A DNA stretch of 64,000 nt from Chrysogorgia sp. JL179-B06 (lineage: Eukaryota; Cnidaria; Anthozoa; Scleralcyonacea; Chrysogorgiidae), in the NCBI GenBank assembly GCA_035772405.1, contig JAYKKM010000416.1, positions 1,083,501 through 1,147,500 of the forward strand, in the 5' to 3' direction. Below, in pieces: positions 56,140 through 64,000 of the stretch. The position numbers and the translations under genes were made by a program. Position 1 is the first letter of the stretch; every line of letters starts with the position of its first letter. The notes beneath the pieces were generated by a model. The model ran no database searches. It worked only from the letters and a program-made list of their open reading frames with translations, and was not told where the DNA came from.

Positions 56140-59100
56140 ATGTCAAGTAGGACGGAAAAAACGACACGTCCTGAAAACATAATAGATAAACCAATTCCAC
56201 ACGGACTCGAAGAACCTATAATAACACCTACACCTGCACCTCCTACACCAAGAAGAAGTGTGAGAGAGCGTATGACTTTATTCAAGGAGTCTCTCGAAAA
56301 GAAGATGGGTCAATGGAACAAGTGGATTGTAGACCACATACCAGAACCCATTAAGAAACATACAACAAGTGCTTTTAACTTGTTCAAAGAAAAGATAGAC
56401 TCTATATTTAGAGAAACTATACCACAAAAGAGTGAGACCTCACTTAGAGGTTTCTCAAATAACTTTGAGATTAACGCTGGGACAAACACAGAACCAAAGG
56501 TGTTCCTAGAACAATCAAAAGTTGCTGTGTTAGACCTTTGGAATAAACAGATGAAAAAAGGAATTAAGACCAAGTTAATTCTGGATTGTGTGATGGTTCG
56601 CACAGCGAAAGACGAAGAGGTTGAAGCTGAGGCACACTTTCACACTCTCACAAAGATTATACTACCTGGCACAAACTCTGAAAAGATGTACAACAAGATG
56701 GTTGAGAAAATGTTAGAGAGCTTCGCAACATACTTGTCTAGAGGAAGTAACTGGAGACTTCTTCATGTTGTGAGACTAAGTATTCATATCGACAAGTACG
56801 CGCCAATGTCTGGGAGCTCCCACATTCCTACACCACAAGCACTAGTTCACAAAAAAGCCATCGTAAACGTTAGAAACGAAAAGGACAATATGTGCTTCAA
56901 GTGGTCTGTAACTGTTGCTAAAATGCCACTCGAAGAGAACAACCAAGAAAGACCAAGCAAGAGACTCAAAAGAGCTTCGACAAACTACGATTGGACCAAA
57001 GTTAGGTTTCCTACACCACTAGAGGACATTAAGAAATTCTCAAAAAATAACAAGATAGGAATAAACGTATTTGTTTACGATAAGGATGAGGTGAACCCTC
57101 TTCTTATCCAAGGAAACTCTAGAGACACCATTAACTTGCTTTACATCAAGAATGAGACTACATCTCATTACGTCTGGATCAAGAACATGAGTAGACTCAT
57201 GTCAAGTAAGAATAACAATCACCAACATAAGATTCACTATTGTTATAGATGTCTAAATAGCTTCAATAACACTAAGTCACTAGAAAAGCACGACGAATAC
57301 TGTTCAGACGTTAATAGTATTAAAACTGTAATGCCAGAAAAAGGTAAAGACGACAAACTAACTTTCACGAGCAACCACAAAACACAAGACGTGCCATTTG
57401 TGATCTACGCTGATTTTGAGTCGTTCATCGAGAAGATTGAAGGATGTGAGAACAAACCAGATAGTAGTTTTACCAACAAATACCAACATCATACACCATC
57501 AGGATGGACCCTCCACCTAAAATGTAGTGACGACAAACTATACTGGGAGAAGCCTGTGAGTAGAACCAAGAAGAAACCGGGAGACGACCTGGCCAAGTCG
57601 TTCGTAGAAGAGGTAGAGAAAGCCGTGTGTAGAGCGTATGAGAGATTTAAGGTGGTGGTACCAATGAATCTGACCTCTGAGGAGATGGAAAACTTCGAAA
57701 AAAGCACAAAGTGCTGGATTTGCGAAAAAGACTCCCCCCACCCTAAAGACTACAAAGTCAGAGACCATTGTCACATGACAGGAAAATTCAGAGGAGCTGC
57801 ACACACGTCGTGTAATCTAAAATACAAATTACCAAAATTTGTTCCTGTTATTTTCCACAACTTGTCTGGATACGACGCTCACTTGTTTATCAAAAGCTTA
57901 GGTGGAGACGTGAACTGTATTCCATGTAACGAGGAGAAATACATCTCATTCAGTAAAAACATTGTGGTGGACCACTACACCGATAAGACTGGTAAAAAAA
58001 AACCTATCACCAGAGAAATCAGATTCTTAGACAGTTTTAAGTTCATGGCTTCTAGTCTAGATAGACTAGCAAAGAACTTATCTCACGATCAGTTAGTAGC
58101 CACAAGAAAACAGTTCGAAAAAGACGAAGACTTTGAGCTAGTTTCCAAAAAAGGTGTCTACCCATACGAGTACATGGACCAGATAAAGAAGCTAAAAAAG
58201 AAAAAGCTACCTACTAAAGAAGAGTTCTACTCGAAACTGACTGACACCGACATCAGCGACGAGGACTATGAGCATGCCCAAAAAGTTTGGAAAAACTTCG
58301 GAATGAAGACTATGAAGGATTACCACGACCTTTACCTGTTGACAGATGTGATGTTGTTGGAGGATGTGTTCGAGAACTTCAGGTCTGTTTGCACGAAAAA
58401 TTACGGACTAGACCCTGCATGGTACTACACGTCTCCAGGACTATCATGGGACGCGCTACTAAAAACAACAAAAGTAGAACTAGAATTGTTGACCGACATT
58501 GACATGTTGTTGATGATAGAGAGAGGCATCAGAGGAGGAGTGTCCACCATTACAAAAAGACACGCCAAAGCCAATAACAAACATATGGGGTACACGAAAA
58601 CACCAGAGTCAGTGCCACAAGCAAAACACGATCCTACCAAACCTAGTGTATACTTACCATACCTCGACGCAAACAACCTCTACGGATGTGCTATGAGTAT
58701 GAAATTACCTACGGGAAATTTCAAGTGGATGAACAGTGCACGACTAAAGAACTGGGAGAACACACCCTGTATTCTAGAAGTTGACCTAGAATATCCTAAG
58801 AAACTCCACAACGCTCATAACGACTATCCTCTAGCCCCAGAGAGGTTGTTAGTTAACGGAGTGGAAAAGCTAGTCCCTAATCTGACGAACAAGAACAAGT
58901 ACGTTGTTCATCGCGAGAACCTCAAGCTGTATCTTAAATACGGAATGAAGCTAACGAAAATTCACAGAGGAATCACTTTCAGAGAGGGAGATTGGATGAG
59001 AAGTTACATAGATCTTAACACACAACTGAGAACAAAGGCTACGAACAGTTTTGAGAAAGATTTCTTTAAGTTAATGAACAACTCAGTGTTTGGAAAAACT

Positions 59101-59850
59101 ATGGAAAATATTAGGAATAGGGTAGACATCAAGCTAGTGACGAACGAAAAGAAAATGAACAAATTAGTTTCTAAGCCAAATTATAGCCACCGTACAATAT
59201 TTAGCGAGAACCTAATAGCAGTACACATGAAGAGAACGAAAGTGAAATTCTACAAACCTGTCTATCTCGGAATGAGTATCCTAGATCTGAGTAAGACTGT
59301 AATGTACGAGTTTCACTACGAATACATCAAACCTAAATATGGGGGCGCTGCTAAGTTATTGTTCACCGACACGGACAGTCTAATGTACGAGATACACACC
59401 GATGACTTCTACAAAGACATCTCAAATGACGTTAGCAAGAGGTTCGACACCTCTGAGTACTCTAAGGACCACCCATCCTGTATTCCAACAGGTTTGAACA
59501 AAAAGGTTGTAGGTATATTCAAGGACGAGAATAACGGAGAACAAATCCTAGAGTTTGTTGGTCTAAGAGCCAAGCTGTACGCATGTAAGACTAACAACTC
59601 AGAGCAGAAGAAATGTAAGGGGATGAAGAAAGGAGTTGTAGCTAAATCAATAACATTTGAAAACTACAAAGAGTGCTTGTTCTCCGGAGAGACACAGATG
59701 AGAAGTATGAACACTTTTAGAAGTAGGAAGCACGAAATCTACACAGAGACGGTCAACAAGATAGCACTAAGTAGTAACGACGACAAGCGGCATATCCTAC
59801 CCGACAAGGTAAACACTCTAGCATTGGGACACTACCTCATCGCGGAATAG
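56140..59850 (+). CDS. POLB: Protein-primed DNA polymerase B, complete
   Basis: This 1236-residue family-B polymerase is full length for a Polinton. In order: an N-terminal extension (1-300) shared with the B remnant; a C2HC finger near 370-395 (YCYRCLNSFNNTKSLEKHDE); exonuclease I with D and E in YADFES at about 423; an endonuclease-VII-like Cys/His cluster (CWICEKD at 526, DHCHMTGKFRGAAHTSCN at 542-560); exonuclease II HNLSGYDAH at 573; palm motif A DANNLYG at 842; motif B KLMNNSVFGKT at 977; motif C TDTDS at about 1077; and KGMKKGVV near 1165. By family it copies the linear element from a protein-bound end and proofreads. All catalytic motifs are present. The ATG follows a TAGTATATAAACATAAC spacer. 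Confidence 0.97.
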   Translation: MSSRTEKTTRPENIIDKPIPHGLEEPIITPTPAPPTPRRSVRERMTLFKESLEKKMGQWNKWIVDHIPEPIKKHTTSAFNLFKEKIDSIFRETIPQKSETSLRGFSNNFEINAGTNTEPKVFLEQSKVAVLDLWNKQMKKGIKTKLILDCVMVRTAKDEEVEAEAHFHTLTKIILPGTNSEKMYNKMVEKMLESFATYLSRGSNWRLLHVVRLSIHIDKYAPMSGSSHIPTPQALVHKKAIVNVRNEKDNMCFKWSVTVAKMPLEENNQERPSKRLKRASTNYDWTKVRFPTPLEDIKKFSKNNKIGINVFVYDKDEVNPLLIQGNSRDTINLLYIKNETTSHYVWIKNMSRLMSSKNNNHQHKIHYCYRCLNSFNNTKSLEKHDEYCSDVNSIKTVMPEKGKDDKLTFTSNHKTQDVPFVIYADFESFIEKIEGCENKPDSSFTNKYQHHTPSGWTLHLKCSDDKLYWEKPVSRTKKKPGDDLAKSFVEEVEKAVCRAYERFKVVVPMNLTSEEMENFEKSTKCWICEKDSPHPKDYKVRDHCHMTGKFRGAAHTSCNLKYKLPKFVPVIFHNLSGYDAHLFIKSLGGDVNCIPCNEEKYISFSKNIVVDHYTDKTGKKKPITREIRFLDSFKFMASSLDRLAKNLSHDQLVATRKQFEKDEDFELVSKKGVYPYEYMDQIKKLKKKKLPTKEEFYSKLTDTDISDEDYEHAQKVWKNFGMKTMKDYHDLYLLTDVMLLEDVFENFRSVCTKNYGLDPAWYYTSPGLSWDALLKTTKVELELLTDIDMLLMIERGIRGGVSTITKRHAKANNKHMGYTKTPESVPQAKHDPTKPSVYLPYLDANNLYGCAMSMKLPTGNFKWMNSARLKNWENTPCILEVDLEYPKKLHNAHNDYPLAPERLLVNGVEKLVPNLTNKNKYVVHRENLKLYLKYGMKLTKIHRGITFREGDWMRSYIDLNTQLRTKATNSFEKDFFKLMNNSVFGKTMENIRNRVDIKLVTNEKKMNKLVSKPNYSHRTIFSENLIAVHMKRTKVKFYKPVYLGMSILDLSKTVMYEFHYEYIKPKYGGAAKLLFTDTDSLMYEIHTDDFYKDISNDVSKRFDTSEYSKDHPSCIPTGLNKKVVGIFKDENNGEQILEFVGLRAKLYACKTNNSEQKKCKGMKKGVVAKSITFENYKECLFSGETQMRSMNTFRSRKHEIYTETVNKIALSSNDDKRHILPDKVNTLALGHYLIAE

Positions 59851-59999
59851 GGATACGAGCCACCACCAGGACCCGTCTGACTCGAACCTCCACCCGAACC
59901 CACCAAGCCAAGTCTGACTGCATGTAGTTACTACAGAATGTAAACCACACCACGCAACAACATTTGGAATTATTTTTGGAGTCTAACTCGACCACACCC
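59851..59999. other. Polymerase 3' region before the right terminal repeat
   Basis: Non-coding, with short proline-codon-rich repeats (CCACC, CGAACC). No gene. Confidence 0.4.
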
Positions 60000-60316
60000 T
60001 GATTTAAAAAAAATTTGGCCACGCCCCTATTAAAAAAAATTTGACCACGCCCCTTTTTAAGGCATTCCGACCACGCCCTTTTTAAAGGCATTTCGACCAC
60101 GCCCCTTTTTAAGGCATTTCGACCACGCCCCTTTTTAAAGGCGTTTCTTGGAATTATTTTTGAGATAATTCTTGGAACTTGACCTTGACCTTGAAACTTG
60201 ACCTTGACCTTGAAACTTGACCCTGACAGTAGTAGTAAAAGGCCTATTCTAACTCACCCCCTCAGGATTTTTCCTGAGGAGGGGGGGTGAGTTAGAATCG
60301 GCCTTTTACTACTACT
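60000..60316. repeat. Right terminal inverted repeat
   Basis: The mirror image of 29464-29780. A tandem array of CCACGCCC-containing 25-26 bp units (about six copies) leads to AAGGCGTTTCTTGGAATTA, then GACCTTGACCTTGAAACTTG repeats, GACCCTGAC and an 89-bp palindrome at 60228-60316 that ends TTTTACTACTACT. Compared with the left side, the array is more T-rich and has one additional GACCTTGAAACTT unit. Confidence 0.9.
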
Positions 60317-60322
60317 GACCTG
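60317..60322. other. Target-site duplication, right copy (GACCTG)
   Basis: Identical to 29458-29463. Confidence 0.9.
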
Positions 60323-61365
60323 AAAACGCGTCCAGCCATGTAATAATAAATGCTATCCAACAAAATGCATTGACCATCAAAACCATAGGACAGATACAAT
60401 TCATCCGCTAAACAACCAAGTAGAGGTCTAAAATAATAATTGTATTCCAATATGTACCTTCTACGGTCTGCAAGGCAAAAAAGTCATAAAACGTCTGTTT
60501 CTTGTTATTCTTGGTCGTTTCTGTGACACATTTACTAAGGACCTTGCAAGCCACATGTGGCATGGATTTCACCATTTTAGCTAACAGGCCATCCGCTCCT
60601 ACGGAAGATTTTTCTATGATCTACATTGAAAGTAATAAAACAATATCGCATATATTATTCTCAAACTCATTAATAATTCATGAGCCAATTAGCCAATGAA
60701 ATCACTTTATTTTATCACATGACTGAGGCTGGATACTCGAGTAAAACACGTAAAAATCATATACCACCACAGTTATTAGATCAAACCCGGTTTTATATAA
60801 TTGCTGAGATCCTAATTAATAATTCAATTTTTGGAGAACGAAACGACCTGCCTCCGCCTCTGAACAGAGTCTGTTAATTTTCTGAATAAATTTTACACAC
60901 CCTCGTGAGTTCAGTCCCATGAGGGTTTGTTCTCAAATGCGTTTTAAGTAAACATCCAATTAAATCCGTGTTCGATGCCATATATATAAACAACTCGTTT
61001 ATCGTGTTTCATCAGCGGATCCAAACACTCGAAAACAATACAAACACTCACGCTTTGCGCTCATCATGTTTTCTCGTGTTTGGATCCCCTGATGAAACAC
61101 TCAAACTCGTTGTTCATATATTACATCCAGGTCTATTTCGTGAACGTGTTGAAACACAAATCGAAAACTCTAAATGGTGGGTTAATTTACTGTCGAAATA
61201 ATGAGTAATTATAGGAGATCTAGCTAAAAAGAAGGAGAATATATGTTTCTCTCTCATGCACTAGGGCCTTATAGATCTCATATACACATTATTTTAGCGA
61301 TTACCAACCTTTCAGAGTTATCAATTTCTTAGAACATTAGCCAGAGATTGACCAGGCGGGAAGTG
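60323..61365. other. Right flank, no gene recognised
   Basis: An inverted pair TCATCAGCGGATCCAAACAC (61009) and GTGTTTGGATCCCCTGATGA (61076) forms part of a foldback-like repeat. No supported coding sequence. Confidence 0.35.
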
Positions 61366-62270
61366 TAACTTTGTTAAGAATATTAATGCCCAGCATAAAA
61401 CACGTACAAAAGGCATAATAAAATGTAATAAGATCCAAGGTTTCGTTGTATACATCATAACATCTTAAACCTAGACATATATATTTACAACATGTCAAAA
61501 ATTAGCCAATCAGAGAGAAGTTACAAGTGAGAAAAGGAACACAATAGACGCTAAGAAAGTGAGTAAAAGTTAGGGCCGATATAAAAATAAAAATAAGAGG
61601 TACACAAAGAAACCAGAGAAGGAAAAGAGGCACCATTCGTCTTTTTCATTTCTTTCCTTTTAAAGACAAAATTCCCTTGCGTCTGAGATCTTGTGTTGTT
61701 TATCTTTTTACGTGTCGAAGCTGCGGAGCTTCGTATGTCGGTGAAACTTGCCGGCATTTACATACACATGTCTCGGAACACTTGGGAATTTCTCCCTTAA
61801 CTGCAGTAAGAAGCGAACCAATCCTCCTCTTTCCAGCATCCTTTCTCACCATCATGACACAGGCCACACCATTTCTTTTGATGATTTAAAATACTTTCTT
61901 TCCTGCTCTTTCGAGCACGAACTTCTTCTACACGAAAGCTTCTTAATTAGTAAACTTAAACCATCTTTAAAAGGCAACATTGGTTCTGCGCCTCTTTTCC
62001 TTCTCTGATTTCTCTGTGTATACCTCTTATTTTTATTTTTATATCGGCCCTAACTTTTACTCACTTTCTTAGCGTCTATTGTGTTCCTTTTCTCACTTGT
62101 AACTTTTATTTTTAACACTTCTCTCTGATTGGCTAATTTTTGACATGTTGTAAATATATATATATATCTAGGCTTAGGCACTTTGTAATTATTATCTCTG
62201 AAGATGTTGTGATGTATACAACGAAACGTTAGATCTTATTAAATTTTAATATTCTTAACAAAGTTATCAA
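61366..62270. mobile_element. Penelope-like element remnant between inverted repeats
   Basis: The sequence at 61370-61640 recurs inverted at 61990-62268: for example GGTTTCGTTGTATACATCA against TGATGTATACAACGAAACG, and AAAAGTTAGGGCCGATATA against its complement near 62050. Inverted flanking copies are a known arrangement of Penelope elements. The interior codes for the GIY-YIG end only. Confidence 0.6.
61665..62008 (+). pseudogene. Penelope-type GIY-YIG endonuclease fragment
   Basis: Two frames carry it. The first has VVYLFTCRSCGASYVGETC followed by RHLHTHVSEHLG, a GIY-YIG core with the CxxC finger typical of Penelope elements. The second has HHHDTGHTISFDDLKYFLSC and HESFLISKLKPSLKGN, the rest of the domain. 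The frame shifts near 61795-61805. The reverse transcriptase is absent, so this is a 5'-truncated, inactive copy. Confidence 0.65.
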
Positions 62271-63139
62271 TTTCTATTTAATCAAAAATTTGAGATCTGA
62301 GACGGCACTGATCGCAAACGTAACGAATTACTTTTCCAGAGCTAGTAACACGGGAATCAATGGCAATCTTCAAAAACAGGATAATTCCCAAAGAAACTTG
62401 GAGTTTTATGGCGTGTTGAAGTTGAATTTTAATGGTCCAGTTCCGTCGCTACTTTTAACAAGCAGGAGCCTGGGTCTAGCATGTATTTTGACGTCAAACA
62501 AGGTAGTCGGTACTTTGCTTTGATCAACTTGTGATCTGCTTTGGAGTTAGTTTTAGTCTAGCATTCGACCTTTATTTTGGATAGTTCGGCTTCGTTTGAC
62601 CAGACAACATATTGAATCTCCTCTCAAATGCCTCAGGTTTGAAGTGATCAGAACAAATTGCCAAACTCTTCGATGGGTCGAAGACACGTTTTGCCTTCAC
62701 GAAATTTTTCTTCGCATTTTTGCTTCAGGCCGGTCATCGTTAAAATATGGTATGAAGACTTACACCAGAAAAACAACTAAAAACTATCTCTTCAGAAGCT
62801 CCTCAACGAACAGTATAGGCAATATTATTGTTATTATTATTATTGAACTAGAATTACAAATACAATAAAATCCAAGAGTAAAAAGAAACTATAAAACGTT
62901 GATTTTCTTAGGGCCGTGTAGAACTAACTATTATAAGGCTTACAAACAGTTTGCTTAATTACGACTAAGATTATCTAAATAAAAGACTATTTACATTCCA
63001 ACATTGGTAAAATTATTAAAATGGAAGGGAAAAAATCATTGCTAGTACTTCAAGTTATTTAAAATAGTACAGTTTTCATCTTCAAAAACCTCCCTGAGTT
63101 TAGTTTTAAACTCATTTATGGTAACGGAAGTGTTCTTAA
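62271..63139. other. No intact gene recognised; LINE-like remnants
   Basis: A short (ATT)n-like run lies near 62825. The minus strand near 63060-63120 continues the LINE remnant at 63383-63658 (INEFKTKLREVFEDEN-like) across the minisatellite. Confidence 0.35.
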
Positions 63140-63400
63140 GGCCTACTTTGGGACCTAAAGTCGCCTTAAATCGCCCAAAGTCGCCCAAAGTCGCCTTAAA
63201 TCGCCCAAAGTCGCCTTAAATCGCAAAGTTATTTGTTGAATTTTGCTTAAGTCGCCTTAAATCGCACAAAGTCGCCCAAAGTCGCCTTAAATCGCCCAAA
63301 GTCGCCTTAAATCGCAAAGGTATTTGTTGAATTTTGCTTAAGTCGCCTTAAGTCGCCTTAAATCGCCTTAAGTTGCACAAAGTTACGACGACTTTAGGTC
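63140..63400. repeat. Minisatellite of AAAGTCGCCTTAAATCGCCC units
   Basis: About a dozen imperfect copies of a roughly 20-bp unit made of GTCGCC and AATCGCC words. A larger unit including TTATTTGTTGAATTTTGCTT occurs twice (63229 and 63321). AGGCCTACTTTGGGACCTAA before the array and TTTAGGTCCCAAAGTAGGCC after it form a perfect inverted pair, so the whole may be a foldback element inserted into the LINE remnant. Confidence 0.75.
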
Positions 63401-63658
63401 CCAAAGTAGGCCTTTCTTAAGATGTAATGGCAGAGTATTCCAGATCTTGGCAGCTTCATAACTAAAGCTGCGTTTCATTGCATTTGACCTGGGTTTTGAC
63501 AACATTAGCATATTATTATTACTTCGAAGATTGTAAACCTGGTTTTTTGAAATTTGATACAGCTCCATAATAGCTTTAGGCGCATCATTGTTGAGTATTT
63601 TGTGCATTAACACCAGCAACTGCTCAAGTCGGTAATAATTTAGTGGATACCAATTCAA
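63383..63658 (-). pseudogene. LINE C-terminal fragment
   Basis: The minus-strand frame reads YRLEQLLVLMHKILNNDAPK, VYNLRSNNNMLMLSKPRSNA and SFSYEAAKIWNTLPLHLK. The YNLRS......KP+........SY..A..WN.LP pattern is the standard ending of many animal LINE reverse-transcriptase ORFs. It has lost its upstream part and is cut by the repeat at 63140-63400. Confidence 0.6.
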
Positions 63659-64000
63659 TTTTAAATATCTGTCGAACGAATTTCATAATTATCTCCACTT
63701 ATTACTCTGGCTGCTCGATTTTGTAATTTATGTAATTTTAATTGTAGCGACACATTGCAATATGTAGATATGAACGAGCTAAAATTCAGACACGAGTACC
63801 TTGCGTGACGTCACGAAATGTACTCGTAACGAATTATTGCCACGGATCGGAAGTGTGCCACAAGAAGTCGCGTTTTGGCCAGTTCAAAGAGCCATAAAAA
63901 TCGGAGATTTTAAAGAAATTCATTTTTATTTTCGCAGAAATACTAGAAATTATGTGAAGATTTGATAAAGCCAAAAAACGTTTTTGAGGTTAGGGACACT
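63659..64000. other. Window end, nothing recognised
   Basis: Continuation of the LINE remnant on the minus strand (RAARVISGDN-like codons near 63700) is possible; otherwise no feature seen. Confidence 0.3.

Larger units (their letters stand above)
29464..60316. mobile_element. Composite Maverick/Polinton element, 30.85 kb
   Basis: The limits are set by terminal inverted repeats beginning AG and ending CT, with a 6-bp duplication outside. The interior encodes the Polinton core: protein-primed DNA polymerase B, retroviral-type integrase with chromodomain, FtsK/HerA-like packaging ATPase, double-jelly-roll capsid protein and penton-like protein. The length exceeds the usual 15-20 kb because a second, diverged set of the same genes (about 41.7-54.84 kb) lies inside the first. 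Almost all frames are open and spacing is a few bases, so insertion was recent or coding capacity is selected. By similarity to adintoviruses it is an endogenous virus-like genome. Confidence 0.95.

Noticed and set aside
29464..60316. Two Polintons simply inserted side by side or one intact element inserted in another
   Set aside because: No second pair of terminal repeats or second target duplication is found at the borders of module B.

Overview
The window is invertebrate genomic DNA, probably cnidarian (an inference from the style of its retroelements and foldback MITEs, not proved). It is AT-rich, intron-bearing, full of (ATT)n microsatellites and degraded retroelements, and carries exons of a TRPA-like channel on the minus strand. 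The main feature is a complete 30.85-kb Maverick/Polinton (endogenous adintovirus-like) element at 29464-60316, bounded by terminal inverted repeats that start AGTAGTAGTAAAAGG and by a 6-bp target duplication, GACCTG, at 29458-29463 and 60317-60322.

The Polinton is composite. Module A (left part to about 41.66 kb, and from about 54.85 kb to the right end) carries a small helical protein, packaging ATPase, major capsid protein (frame broken), membrane protein, chromodomain integrase, penton-like protein, a 574-aa protein, a LamG fibre-like protein, a 2-TM protein, a BRO-N/VRR-NUC/zinc-finger protein, three small proteins, a zinc-ribbon factor, a zinc-finger miniprotein and a full 1236-aa protein-primed DNA polymerase B. 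Module B (about 41.7-54.84 kb) lies inside A and is a diverged second set in the same core order: ATPase, intact capsid protein, membrane protein, integrase, penton-like, 476-aa protein, LamG protein. It adds a SLATT-like protein, a zinc-ribbon factor, a putative ssDNA-binding protein and a SAP/NUMOD-like protein, and ends in a polymerase cut off after about 275 residues. So A has the only full polymerase and B the only unbroken capsid gene. The modules also use different sequences just before their start codons: CGTATAATATA-like in A, AATAAA or TAAAG in B.

Left flank. Positions 1-3600 hold a compact, very AT-rich cluster of short intronless genes on both strands, with paralogous pairs of Cys-rich proteins and several frame-broken members; it looks like a decaying fragment of another viral or mobile genome. 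Positions 4-29.4 kb hold TRPA exons (11151-11339, 11979-12305, 15511-15733, 25904-26105; minus strand) spread through introns filled with TTAA-flanked foldback elements, LINE remnants, tRNA-derived SINEs, palindromes, minisatellites and microsatellites.

Right flank. 60323-64000 holds a Penelope-type GIY-YIG remnant between inverted repeats, a 20-bp minisatellite and a LINE 3' end. No rRNA gene, CRISPR array or bacterial operon is present. Exon borders and repeat limits were read by eye.
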